From Methanoculleus frigidifontis (GTDB lineage: Archaea; Halobacteriota; Methanomicrobia; Methanomicrobiales; Methanoculleaceae), in contig NZ_VCYH01000015.1 of NCBI RefSeq assembly GCF_030464345.1, positions 1 to 43,010 on the forward strand: a stretch of 43,010 nucleotides of DNA, written 5' to 3'. Of the stretch, positions 18,019 through 25,968 are shown piece after piece. Position 1 is the first letter of the stretch. The number at the start of each line of letters is the position of its first letter. The position numbers were made by a program, and so were the translations under genes. Below the pieces are notes generated by a model, which searched no databases, was not told where the DNA came from, and worked only from the letters and a program-made list of their open reading frames with translations.

Positions 18019-19260
18019 TCACTCCCATCCTGCCCGCACAAACTCGTCTTCTTTGCCCATCACCATCGTGGCGTCGACGCCGACCTTCACGTTCGTGCCG
18101 TCGCCGAGCCGGGTCGGGTCGAGGGACGAGCCCCGCACGCCGGTGATCACCATGATATCGGTATCCCCCCGCACCCGGGTCGCGATGGCGAACTCGACGT
18201 CGGTCGGGTCGTGGATATCGATGTCCTCGTCCACGATCACCACGTGCTTGAGCGAGGTGTGCGCCGCGAAGGCGGCCATGATGGCGTTCTTCGCATCGCC
18301 CTGCGTGTTTTTCCGGATCTTGACGACGGCGTGGAGGTAGCCGGCTCCCCCTTTGGTGAGGAGGACATCGCAAACGCCGGTCACCTCGCCGACCGCCCGG
18401 TAGATCTTCGGCTCGTACGGCGCTCCCATCAGGAGCTTGTGCTCGTCGCCGGCGGGAAGGATCCCGTGGTAGATCGGGTCGGGTTTGCAGTACATATGGG
18501 TGAATTCGATCACCGGCTCCTGCCGCACGGGGTCGTAGGTGCCGGTGATGTCGACGAACGGCCCTTCGGCGGCACGCTCCGCACCGATGTATCCTTCGAG
18601 CACGATCTCGGCGTCGGGAACCAGGACGCCGTTTGCACACTCCCGGACCGCAAGGGTGCCGCCCAGCAGTTCTGCGGCGTAGGCGAGCTCTTTTCCCTGC
18701 GGAACGCGGGTGCAGGCCGCGAAGGTCACCAGGGGGTGGGTGCCGATCGTGACCGCAACCGGCAGCTTCTCGCCCCGGGCGAGGGCTTCTTTGAGCATCG
18801 TGTGGGTGTGGCGCCCCTCCACCAGGCGGGCGGCCACGCGCTTTTCGTCGAGCACCATCATCCGGTGGATGGAGGCGTTCTCCATATCGCCGGCGCGGGA
18901 GAAGACGATCCCGGAGGTGATGTAGCGGCCTGCGTCCCCGGGGAAGTGCTTCATGATCGGAATGCGCGAGAGGTCTGCCGGCTGCGGGTCTGCAAGCGCT
19001 CCTGCGTCGACCACATCTCCCGCATAGGCCGCACCCGCCAGGTGCGGGACGAGCCGCCGCTCCCCGACGCCGAGCGCCGCCGCCAGGGCCGACCGGTCGG
19101 CCATCAGGTTCATCACCGCCCGGTGCCCCTCCAGGTCGTGGAAGAAGAGTATCCTATCGCTCGCCTTCGATCGCTTCGGGGCGTCGAAGACCGTCGAGCA
19201 CGGCTCGCGGATATCTTCGACCCGCCCCTTCTGTCGCATCATCTCGATAAATTCACGCAT
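18019..19260 (-). CDS. UbiD-family decarboxylase, likely anhydromevalonate phosphate decarboxylase
   Basis: This 413-residue enzyme of the UbiD family uses prenylated FMN to decarboxylate unsaturated acids. The family's IPxxKHFPGDAGRYIT-type segment, a GTHP turn, EGPFVDITG, and the acidic DEDIDIHDPTDVE motif near the C-terminus are present. In the archaeal modified mevalonate pathway this enzyme converts anhydromevalonate phosphate to isopentenyl phosphate. Here it sits between UbiX, which makes the cofactor, and AcnX, which makes the substrate, so the role is well supported by context. The ATG at 19260 overlaps the ubiX stop by 8 bases. The longer frame upstream is ubiX read out of phase and was not used. 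Confidence 0.87.
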   Translation of the reverse strand: MREFIEMMRQKGRVEDIREPCSTVFDAPKRSKASDRILFFHDLEGHRAVMNLMADRSALAAALGVGERRLVPHLAGAAYAGDVVDAGALADPQPADLSRIPIMKHFPGDAGRYITSGIVFSRAGDMENASIHRMMVLDEKRVAARLVEGRHTHTMLKEALARGEKLPVAVTIGTHPLVTFAACTRVPQGKELAYAAELLGGTLAVRECANGVLVPDAEIVLEGYIGAERAAEGPFVDITGTYDPVRQEPVIEFTHMYCKPDPIYHGILPAGDEHKLLMGAPYEPKIYRAVGEVTGVCDVLLTKGGAGYLHAVVKIRKNTQGDAKNAIMAAFAAHTSLKHVVIVDEDIDIHDPTDVEFAIATRVRGDTDIMVITGVRGSSLDPTRLGDGTNVKVGVDATMVMGKEDEFVRAGWE

Positions 19261-19807
19261 CGTATCCGCTCCATCGTGTGCCGAGCGCGTGCTCGACGCC
19301 CAGGTGGTCGAGCACCCGTGCGGCGACCATGTCCACCAGGTCGTCGATCGTCGCCGGGTTGTGGTAGAACGGCGGGCTGGCCACCATGACCGTCGCTCCC
19401 GCCTCGTCCGCACGCAGCATGTTCGTTAAGTGTATCCGCGAGAGCGGCATCTCCCGCAGCACCAGGATGCACCGCCGCCGCTCTTTTAAGCAGACGTCCG
19501 CTGCACGGGTGATCAGGTTGTCTGCAAATCCGTTGCTGACGGCGGCGAGCGTCTTCATGCTGCAGGGCACGATCGCCATGCCGTCGTAGCAAAACGACCC
19601 GCTGGCGATGTCTGCGGCGAGGTCGCTGTTCTCCGCATAGATCGCGTCGAACCCGTCGAGGCCGACCTTCTCGAGGTCGGCGATCTGCTGGCCGACCTCT
19701 GAGATGACGATATGGACGGTCGCCTTCTCGCAGAGCACCTCGAGGATCCGCCGGGCGTAGACAACACCGCTTGCTCCCGTGACCCCGATCACATATTCTT
19801 TCGTCAT
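19253..19807 (-). CDS. ubiX: UbiX flavin prenyltransferase
   Basis: This 184-residue enzyme attaches a dimethylallyl group to FMN to make the prenyl-FMN cofactor used by UbiD decarboxylases. The N-terminal nucleotide loop GVTGASGVVYARR, the CSMKTLAA segment in the middle, and LREMPLSRIHLTNML are classic for the family. Length is normal. The ATG at 19807 has GAGG four bases before it. It lies 13 bases after the HD-domain gene and overlaps the UbiD gene by 8 bases, so all are in one operon. The prenyl donor is itself a product of this pathway. Confidence 0.93.
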   Translation of the reverse strand: MTKEYVIGVTGASGVVYARRILEVLCEKATVHIVISEVGQQIADLEKVGLDGFDAIYAENSDLAADIASGSFCYDGMAIVPCSMKTLAAVSNGFADNLITRAADVCLKERRRCILVLREMPLSRIHLTNMLRADEAGATVMVASPPFYHNPATIDDLVDMVAARVLDHLGVEHALGTRWSGYDA

Positions 19808-19820
19808 AGTTCCTCACATG

Positions 19821-21029
19821 TCAGGTAAAAACCAGTTTGTCCTGTTTCGTCGGCTTCTTCACCCGGAGCACCTCTATCGCCGCCGCCTCGACGGTCGTCC
19901 GGTGCTCCGGCAGGGTATAGACCCCGAGCCGCCACTGCTGCCGCCGGGTGTCGTTTAAGGTGTTGATCAGCGGGGAGACCTCCTCGATCTCCACCATGGT
20001 GTGGCTGCTCCGGACCCGGACCTCCATCGACATCTCCCCGGGCAGCGGGGGGATATCCACGAGCACCTGCCACTCCTCGACCCCTGCCGCCCCGGCGATC
20101 TCCCGGGCGAGGCTTCGCTCCTTTGCAAGGTCGAGGCCGCTGACGGCGGATGTCAGGTTCACGCGCCCCTCGCCGACGTAGAGCGCCCGTTTGTAGAGCC
20201 GGCGGTTGTAGACGCCTTCGGCAAGGCTCCGGGTGACCGGGTGCGGCGATGCCAGGAGCGTCTGCATGCAGGCGGCGTCGTCCATCCGCATCATCGCCGC
20301 GGCGTCGGCGCCCGGGACGTGCTGCAGGTGCTCGGTCGCGGCGAGAACGAACATGCTGGTGGCAATCCTGCTGACGTGATGGAAGTAGACGGCCGGCCGC
20401 ATCAGTGTCCGGGCGATCAGGAGCGACTCCGCGGCGTTGATGCCGCTCTCCTCGATCCCGATCCCTGAATCGGTGAGGAGAATGCTCCGGATCAGGCGCT
20501 GTGCGTCGACCGTCCCGTAGGGAGCGCCGGTATAATGCGCATCCCGCATCAGGTAGTCCATCCGGTCGACGTCGAGGCTGCCGTGGATGATCCCGGCAAG
20601 CCGGTGGCGCCCGCTGATGATGGCGTAGACCTCGGCAGGGCTGATCCCCTCGCCCTCCAGGATCCCGGCGACGGGCCCCGCCCTGACAAGGTCGGCGATC
20701 TCGTGGTGCCGCCTGCCGGTGCATGCCTCCATGACCGGTTCGATGACGTGGGAGAACGGGCCGTGGCCGATGTCATGGAGAAGCGCTGCTGCCGTGACGA
20801 TCTGTATTTCGTTCTGGTACAGGCCGAGCTGCCGGGATATCATGGAAGCAAGGTGCATCGTCCCGAGCGAGTGTTCGAAGCGGGTGTGGTTCGCTCCGGG
20901 GTAGACGAGATTGGCGAACCCGAGCTGGGAGACGTGGCGGAGGCGCTGAACCCGCTGTGAGTCCAGCAGGCGAAGAGCAAGAGCGTCCACCTCCACATAT
21001 CCGTGCACCGGGTCCTTGATAATCTTCAT
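19821..21029 (-). CDS. HD-domain phosphohydrolase (dNTPase/SAMHD1-like)
   Basis: This 402-residue HD-superfamily protein has the metal ligands visible as H...HD...D: an early His in NHTRFEHSLG, HDIGHGPFSH, and DVDRMDYLMRD further on. It starts with KDPVHGYVEVD, the signature of the YdhJ/SAMHD1-like group that removes triphosphate from dNTPs. Whether this archaeal member acts on dNTPs is not shown. The ATG at 21029 is preferred to one 11 codons earlier because the family begins at KIIKDPVHG. A TATA-like CTAATTAATG lies about 35-40 bases upstream on the minus strand. It is first in the operon with ubiX, ubiD and acnX, an unexplained link to isoprenoid synthesis. Confidence 0.88.
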   Translation of the reverse strand: MKIIKDPVHGYVEVDALALRLLDSQRVQRLRHVSQLGFANLVYPGANHTRFEHSLGTMHLASMISRQLGLYQNEIQIVTAAALLHDIGHGPFSHVIEPVMEACTGRRHHEIADLVRAGPVAGILEGEGISPAEVYAIISGRHRLAGIIHGSLDVDRMDYLMRDAHYTGAPYGTVDAQRLIRSILLTDSGIGIEESGINAAESLLIARTLMRPAVYFHHVSRIATSMFVLAATEHLQHVPGADAAAMMRMDDAACMQTLLASPHPVTRSLAEGVYNRRLYKRALYVGEGRVNLTSAVSGLDLAKERSLAREIAGAAGVEEWQVLVDIPPLPGEMSMEVRVRSSHTMVEIEEVSPLINTLNDTRRQQWRLGVYTLPEHRTTVEAAAIEVLRVKKPTKQDKLVFT

Positions 21030-21148
21030 CGGTTTTCTGTTGAAAGTTCGCCGACTGTGCATTAATTAGTTTCTCCCGCCTCCGGTCTGCCGTTCCCGGG
21101 CGTTCTATCCGTCGATCGCGGTCACCTCCGACGGGGTGGAATCGCCGG

Positions 21149-21180
21149 TAATTTTATGGCTCTCCGGTGCGGAACCGGAG
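21149..21180 (+). promoter_or_regulatory. TATA-like box and 7-bp inverted repeat before the 21194 gene
   Basis: A TATA-like AATTTTAT at about 21150-21157 is followed by CTCCGGT (21162-21168), a 5-base gap and ACCGGAG (21174-21180), a perfect inverted repeat. It lies between the probable TATA box and the start codon at 21194, where it could be an operator or a short hairpin at the 5' end of the message. Confidence 0.4.
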
Positions 21181-21193
21181 CCCGGTGAACGGT

Positions 21194-21511
21194 ATGGCAG
21201 AACAGATCTACCGCGAAGTGAACGATGTCGACGACATCGCAGCGATCAACGAGACGATCCGCCAGGAGATCCGAAGCGCCGGTTCACGCGACAGGGTGAC
21301 CGAGCTGAAGCGGAGGAGCAGGTACCTTGTCGTCCTGCTTGCGCCGGACAACCCGACGGGTCTTGCAGAGAAGTTCCGGGAGATGGGATCGCTGGACGAG
21401 GCACAGAGACGGGCGTGGGAAGAGTACGAAAAGACCACTGAGGTTGCAAACAGCAACCGGCACGGCGGCGATGCGTATTCCGTCGGTGAGAAGCCCGACT
21501 ACGTGGGGTGA
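21194..21511 (+). CDS. Unknown charged protein, 105 residues
   Basis: I do not recognise this protein. It is soluble, acidic and basic in alternation, mostly helical in appearance, and has no Cys. It begins MAEQIYREVNDVDDIAAIN and carries the hydrophobic strand YLVVLLAP in the middle, followed by a helix-rich second half and a disordered Asn/Gly/Asp tail. The ATG at 21194 was chosen because GGTGA lies 7 bases upstream; a start nine codons earlier has none. The gene at 21518 follows after 6 bases, so the two form a bicistron. No motif suggests an enzyme. Confidence 0.65.
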   Translation: MAEQIYREVNDVDDIAAINETIRQEIRSAGSRDRVTELKRRSRYLVVLLAPDNPTGLAEKFREMGSLDEAQRRAWEEYEKTTEVANSNRHGGDAYSVGEKPDYVG

Positions 21512-21517
21512 CCGGCT

Positions 21518-21880
21518 ATGGCGTATACGGAGACGACCGCGAAGTATGCAGGAGAGACCCGGACATACTGGATAACCTACGAGGTTCCAAGCAGCAGGAC
21601 CAGAGAGCCGGTGGATAAGGCGAAACGGTTCTATGTCCCCGGCGACCTGAAAAAGACGGAAGGGCCGGACTATTTCGAGAACCGGATGGGCAACCGGACG
21701 TACGGGATCCGGGTGACGTACGAAAACCCACGGAAAGGGTATACGGCAGAACGGGGGGAGACCGGGTACGAGGTCGAAGCGACGACAACAACGGTGACGA
21801 AGATCGTCAAGTTGCCCGAGGACGCACTCCACGTGCAGGTTACCGAGAAAGAGCCCAAAGCTGCACTGTCGGTTGCGTGA
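21518..21880 (+). CDS. Unknown protein, 120 residues, likely beta-rich
   Basis: Not recognised. The sequence alternates polar and hydrophobic residues with many Thr, Tyr and Val (TYWITYEVPS, TYGIRVTYENP, EVEATTTTVTKIVKLP), which suggests a small beta-sandwich or barrel. It has no signal peptide, Cys or membrane segment. GGGGTGA lies 8 bases before the ATG at 21518. It follows the 105-residue gene closely and probably shares its transcript; the two may form a complex, which is only an inference from spacing. Confidence 0.7.
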   Translation: MAYTETTAKYAGETRTYWITYEVPSSRTREPVDKAKRFYVPGDLKKTEGPDYFENRMGNRTYGIRVTYENPRKGYTAERGETGYEVEATTTTVTKIVKLPEDALHVQVTEKEPKAALSVA

Positions 21881-21940
21881 CCGCACGGCGGGAGGCCCGA
21901 TCAACCTTCTTCACCTCAGAGCGCCCACCACTTCTGAAGC

Positions 21941-22849
21941 ATGATCACCTTCCTCTCGGGCGGGGCGGGAACGCCGCGGCTGGTTCAGAGCGTCCGGCAG
22001 ATCCTCTATGACGGCGAGATCGCCGTCGTTGCCAACACCGCCGACGATCTCTGGATCAGCGGCGGCTACCATGCTCCCGATCTCGAAACACTCCTCTACC
22101 TCTTTGCCGGCATCCTGAACACCGGCACCTGGCAGGGGATCGGGGGAGATACCTTCTCGACACACCGATACCTGAAGAGAGCCGCCGGGGAGGAGTGGCT
22201 CGAGATCGGGGACAAAGAGCGTGCGGTGCAGATCGCCCGCGGCGAGATGCTGCGGAGCGGAGTGACGGCGACGGAGGCGGCCCGCCGGCAGGCGTCCGCC
22301 TTCGGCATCGAGGCGACGATTCTTCCGATGACCGATACCGGCATCACCACCTTCGTCGAGACCGGCGAAGGTGCCATGCATATCCTGGAGTACTGCAGGG
22401 CAGCACCTGCCGATCCGGCGATCCGGCGGATCCTGCGTGCCGGCGAAGAGGAGCCGGCGGCGACGCCTGAGGTGCTGGGCGCGATCGCGGCGGCCGATGC
22501 CGTCATCATCGGGCCGTCCCACCCGGTGCAGGGCATCCTGCCGATCCTGGACTGTGCCGGCGTCCGCGAGACGCTCGACGGGCAGCTCGTTATCGCGGTC
22601 TCCCCGTTCCGGGCCGACAAACCGGTGAGCCCCGTGGATACGGCACTGATGCGTGCCGCAGGCGTTGAACCGACAGCGTCCGGCGTCTATTCTCTCTACC
22701 AGGACGTCGCGGATATCTTTGTCCAGGACCTCCGCGACCCGGACGTCGTCGAGGGTGCGCTGCGCCTCGATACCCGGCTCTGGCGGGGCAGAAATCTGGA
22801 TGCGCTCGCCTGGGATCTCATGGCGGTTATCCGAAAGGCCGTTTCGTGA
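21941..22849 (+). CDS. CofD paralogue (divergent 2-phospho-L-lactate transferase-like)
   Basis: This 302-residue protein has the fold and order of motifs of CofD, which joins a phospho-acid to the flavin Fo in coenzyme F420 synthesis. It differs from the neighbouring gene at key places. The N-terminal loop is FLSGGAGTPRL in place of GGTGTPKL. The metal/substrate segment reads SGGYHAPDLETL in place of [15 protein letters not shown] pair is WQ here. The core IIGPSHP and the C-terminal half are well conserved, so it is a true homologue and not a fragment. It may use a different phosphorylated substrate, such as a 3-phosphoglycerate-like or phosphoenolpyruvate donor, or have lost activity. It lies 122 bases before the second copy on the same strand. 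Confidence 0.85.
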   Translation: MITFLSGGAGTPRLVQSVRQILYDGEIAVVANTADDLWISGGYHAPDLETLLYLFAGILNTGTWQGIGGDTFSTHRYLKRAAGEEWLEIGDKERAVQIARGEMLRSGVTATEAARRQASAFGIEATILPMTDTGITTFVETGEGAMHILEYCRAAPADPAIRRILRAGEEEPAATPEVLGAIAAADAVIIGPSHPVQGILPILDCAGVRETLDGQLVIAVSPFRADKPVSPVDTALMRAAGVEPTASGVYSLYQDVADIFVQDLRDPDVVEGALRLDTRLWRGRNLDALAWDLMAVIRKAVS

Positions 22850-22937
22850 GGGAATCGCCGTATCGACGCGAAAAGGCTATTTTGAGGAATATTTTCCGGT
22901 TTCCGGTGTGTAGCCTCCGGTATGCAATTTGGTAACG

Positions 22938-22947
22938 TTCATATAGG
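22938..22947 (+). promoter_or_regulatory. TATA box for cofD
   Basis: TTCATATAGG lies about 30 bases before the ATG at 22972, the distance expected for a leaderless or near-leaderless message. It gives cofD its own promoter separate from the paralogue upstream. Confidence 0.5.
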
Positions 22948-22971
22948 CCCGCCATGCACCCCTATGATTGC

Positions 22972-23871
22972 ATGATTACGTTCCTCTCGGGCGGGACGGG
23001 AACGCCGAAGCTGCTCCGCGGGTTCCAGGAGATCCTGGACGAACGCGAGATCAGCGTGATCGTCAACACCGCCGAGGATATGTGGCTCACGGGAAACCAT
23101 CTCTCACCCGACGTGGACACGGTGATCTATCTCTTCGCCGGGCTCCTCGACACGGCGAAGTGGTGGGGGATCCGGGACGATACCTATATCACGCACGATT
23201 TTTTGCAGAAACTCGGGATCGAGGAGTTCATTGCCGTCGGCGACCGCGACCGGGCGGTGCATGCGGCCCGCGGCGAGATGCTCCGCTCTGGCATGACCCT
23301 GACGGCGTCGACGCGGGTGCTCTGCAGACGGCTCGGTCTGCGGGCGACCGTCCTGCCGATGACCGACGCGGAGGTGACGACCTACGTCCGCACCGCCGAT
23401 GCGCAGATGCACTTTCAGGAGTACTGGGTGAAGCACCGGGGCTCGGTGGAGATATCCGGCGTCGAGCGGGTCTGCCGGGATGCGCCGGAGGCGACGCCGG
23501 AGGTTCTCTCCGCCATCGAGGAGAGCGACGCGGTCATCATCGGCCCCTCAAACCCCGTGACCAGCGTCTCCCCGATCCTGGAGTGCGCCGGCGTCCGCGA
23601 GGCGCTCAAAAAACAGCGTGTGATAGCGATCAGCCCGTTCATTGGCGACACCCCGGTGAGCGGCCCGGCTGCGGCGCTGATGCGTGCGTTCGGGTTGGAA
23701 CCGACCTCTGCAGGGACGTTCCGCCTCTACGAGGACTTCCTTGACATTTTCGTGCAGGACGTCCGCGATCCGGTGGAGATCGATGGCACTCTCCGTCTCG
23801 ATACCCTGATGATCAACCGGGGCAAGAGCCTGCACCTTGCAAAGAACCTCATGGCGCTCCTGGCCCGGTGA
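22972..23871 (+). CDS. cofD: 2-phospho-L-lactate transferase CofD (coenzyme F420 biosynthesis)
   Basis: This 299-residue enzyme forms F420-0 (or its dehydro form) by transferring the phospho-acid moiety to the flavin Fo. Canonical motifs are intact: [11 protein letters not shown] at the N-terminus, [34 protein letters not shown] with [15 protein letters not shown], and IIGPSNP. The third ATG (22972) was chosen because the family begins at MITFLSGG and a TATA box lies about 30 bases upstream. Two ATG codons at 22954 and 22964 would add only a few residues or be out of frame. It converges on iscU with 6 bases between stops. F420 is essential for hydrogenotrophic methanogenesis. Confidence 0.95.
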   Translation: MITFLSGGTGTPKLLRGFQEILDEREISVIVNTAEDMWLTGNHLSPDVDTVIYLFAGLLDTAKWWGIRDDTYITHDFLQKLGIEEFIAVGDRDRAVHAARGEMLRSGMTLTASTRVLCRRLGLRATVLPMTDAEVTTYVRTADAQMHFQEYWVKHRGSVEISGVERVCRDAPEATPEVLSAIEESDAVIIGPSNPVTSVSPILECAGVREALKKQRVIAISPFIGDTPVSGPAAALMRAFGLEPTSAGTFRLYEDFLDIFVQDVRDPVEIDGTLRLDTLMINRGKSLHLAKNLMALLAR

Positions 23872-23877
23872 CCCCGG

Positions 23878-24267
23878 TTACTCCCCCTGTCTGCTCCGGT
23901 AGTCCCGGATCGCCTCGTGGAGTGCGTCCGCTGCCAGGTTCGAGCAGTGCATCTTCCGGGGCGGCAGCCCCTCGAGCTCGGTAGCCACGTCGTCACGGGT
24001 GATCGCCATCGCCTCGTCGAGGGTTTTGCCCTTCGCCATATCGGTGACCATGCTGCTCGTGGCGATGGCCGAGCCGCAGCCGAAGGTGCGGAACCTGATA
24101 TCCTCGATACGGTCATCTTTTACGGTAATGAAGATCTCCATGATGTCCCCGCAGACGGGGTTGCCCACCTTGCCGTAGCCGTCTGCGTTCTCGATGACCC
24201 CGACGTTGTGCGGGTTCATGAAGTGCTCCATGACCTTTTTGCTGTACCCGATCTGTTGCTCTGCCAT
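23878..24267 (-). CDS. iscU: Iron-sulfur cluster scaffold IscU/NifU-like
   Basis: This 129-residue scaffold assembles Fe-S clusters and passes them on. The three cluster Cys are present: Cys39 (in NPVCGD, with the conserved Asp41), Cys64 (in FGCGSA), and Cys108 (in KMHCSN). Length and start (SKKVMEHFMNPHNVG) fit the family. It follows the IscS-like gene by 19 bases on the same strand. Because that IscS lacks its PLP lysine, the source of sulfur for this scaffold is uncertain and may be DsrE/TusA or sulfide directly (inference). Confidence 0.95.
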   Translation of the reverse strand: MAEQQIGYSKKVMEHFMNPHNVGVIENADGYGKVGNPVCGDIMEIFITVKDDRIEDIRFRTFGCGSAIATSSMVTDMAKGKTLDEAMAITRDDVATELEGLPPRKMHCSNLAADALHEAIRDYRSRQGE

Positions 24268-24286
24268 AGTATCGGTCCACCTCGGA

Positions 24287-25438
24287 TTAGAGCGGTGTAA
24301 TGGCTCGCAGCCGTTTAACTGTTTCCCTCGCCGCGTGCAGGACGGCCGGGACCTGCTCGGTGGTGTTCGACCGTCCGAGCGTTGCGATCATCGAGCCGTG
24401 CGCCTCCGCGTGCGCAAGGCCGATTGCGAGGAGGACGTGGGACGCTTCGAGCGTCCGCGAGGTGCAGGCAGACCCGGTAGCGACGGCGACGCCGAAGAAG
24501 TCCATGCCGAGCTGGATGCTCTCCCCTTCGATCCGGGAGAAGCGGAAACTCGCGTGGTGCGGCAGGCGGTCGGTCGGGTGGCCGGTCAGGGCGGCCTCCT
24601 CGAGGGTGAGGATGCCTTCGATCAACCGGTCGCGGATGGCGGCGAGCCTCCGTCTCTCCCCCGGCATATCGGCGGCGGCGATCCGGGCAGCCTCGCCCAT
24701 CCCGACGATCCCGAAGAGGTCCTCGGTCCCGGACCGCAGGCCCCGCTCCTGTCCGCCGCCGAGGACCACCGGCTGCGATCGGACGCCCGGGCGGATGTAG
24801 AGGGCGCCGGTGCCTTCCGGGCCGCCGAGTTGGTTTCCTGAGAGGGTGAGGAGATCGATGCCGTCCCGCTGGACATCGATCGGGATCCGGCCGCCTGCAT
24901 CCGTGGCGTCGACGTGGAGATACTTCCCTCTCTCGTGGACAATCTCGCCGATCTCGCGGATCGGTTCGACGGTGCCGATCTCGTTGTTCGCGTACATGAC
25001 CGAGGTCACGGTCGTATCGGGCGTCACGGCCTCGCGCAGCGCCTCGCAGTCGACGACTCCCCATGGATCGACCGGCACCGTGGCGTAGGTAAACCCGCTC
25101 TTCTGGAGGTCTTTTGCAGGATTGAGCACCGATATATGTTCTATGGCGCTCGTCACCACCTTCTTTCCGGTCCGGGCGTTCCGCAGCGCCGTCCCCCGGA
25201 CCGCGATGTTGTTCGACTCGGTGGCGCCGCCGGTGAAGACGATCGACTGGGTATCCTCCGCGTTGATGAGGTCGGCGACCCTGCCGCGTGCCTCCTCGAT
25301 GGCGGATTTTGCCATGAGCCCCTCCTCGTAGAGGCCGGAGGGGTTGCCGACCTTCCCGGCCAGGTACGGGAGGGCGGCGTCGATGACCCGCGGATCGACC
25401 GGCATCGCCGCCGCGTGGTCGAGGTAGATTCGCTCCAT
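24287..25438 (-). CDS. iscS: IscS/NifS-like protein lacking the PLP-binding lysine
   Basis: This 383-residue protein of the cysteine desulfurase fold has the mobile-loop Cys325 intact (GSACTSRTLE) and the His at 101 (AIEHISVL), as well as the RSGTED segment. The cofactor site is altered. Where IscS has S-A-H-K-x-x-GPKG, this protein has SGNQLGGPEG at 200-209, so the Schiff-base Lys is Gln203 (codon CAA, 24830-24832) and the His before it is Asn202. The PLP-contacting Gln of DATQ is Asp180. Archaeoglobus fulgidus IscS also lacks this Lys and binds no PLP as isolated. It probably works as a sulfur-carrying partner or scaffold for IscU, not as a desulfurase. Confidence 0.93.
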   Translation of the reverse strand: MERIYLDHAAAMPVDPRVIDAALPYLAGKVGNPSGLYEEGLMAKSAIEEARGRVADLINAEDTQSIVFTGGATESNNIAVRGTALRNARTGKKVVTSAIEHISVLNPAKDLQKSGFTYATVPVDPWGVVDCEALREAVTPDTTVTSVMYANNEIGTVEPIREIGEIVHERGKYLHVDATDAGGRIPIDVQRDGIDLLTLSGNQLGGPEGTGALYIRPGVRSQPVVLGGGQERGLRSGTEDLFGIVGMGEAARIAAADMPGERRRLAAIRDRLIEGILTLEEAALTGHPTDRLPHHASFRFSRIEGESIQLGMDFFGVAVATGSACTSRTLEASHVLLAIGLAHAEAHGSMIATLGRSNTTEQVPAVLHAARETVKRLRAITPL

Positions 25439-25447
25439 ACGACCGCC

Positions 25448-25807
25448 CTAAAAGGTTATGACGGCGTCGGCATCGATCGCGATGTCGTTCAAGGTCGTGG
25501 CGCCGACGATTGTGCCTTCGGGTATGAAGTCGCCCCGCTCCATCCCGAGCAGCTGCGTGCTCTGTTCGCAGATGTAGATCTTCACGCCCGCGGCGATCGC
25601 CTGCTGCATGATCTCGGCGAGGCTCGGGAAGTTCCCGATCCGGATCTTCTCAGCCTCGCCCCGCTTGACGACGGTCACGCCCTTGATCATGAAGAAGATC
25701 TCCGCATCCATGTCCATCGCCCGTGCGGTCATGGCGAGGACGAAGGGGGCGTAGAGCCTCTCGGGGGTATCGGTACCGCTGGTCTGGATGTACAGCACTC
25801 TGGCCAT
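25448..25807 (-). CDS. DsrE-family sulfur carrier protein
   Basis: This 119-residue protein has the DsrE/DsrF/YchN fold: an N-terminal strand VLYIQTSGTDTPERLYAPF, a middle helix MAILTARAMDM-like, and a Cys-containing strand YICEQST that carries the likely persulfide Cys. The family passes sulfur between TusA and downstream partners in other organisms. It precedes the IscS-like gene by 9 bases, so the three genes dsrE-iscS-iscU form one transcript. A strong TATA box lies about 25-30 bases before the ATG at 25807, so the message probably has almost no leader. Confidence 0.85.
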   Translation of the reverse strand: MARVLYIQTSGTDTPERLYAPFVLAMTARAMDMDAEIFFMIKGVTVVKRGEAEKIRIGNFPSLAEIMQQAIAAGVKIYICEQSTQLLGMERGDFIPEGTIVGATTLNDIAIDADAVITF

Positions 25808-25829
25808 GCGCTCACTTGCCCCCCTTCCG

Positions 25830-25839
25830 TATATAAATT
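25830..25839 (-). promoter_or_regulatory. TATA box for dsrE-iscS-iscU
   Basis: The minus strand reads AATTTATATAC, one of the best TATA boxes in the window, 23-32 bases before the dsrE ATG (25807). The rest of the 161-base gap back to the TusA-like gene holds no gene, so the TusA pair and the dsrE operon can be expressed separately. Confidence 0.7.
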
Positions 25840-25968
25840 GTCGTTACGCCGCCGGTCTCTTTCGTCTCCGCGAACCCCCACCCGCACTGCCCGGTAGAAC
25901 GAGCCCGTCCGGTCGCCGTCCCGTCCCGGCGGCGATCGCCCGCCACCGGATCTGGGTCGTCTGTCCCG

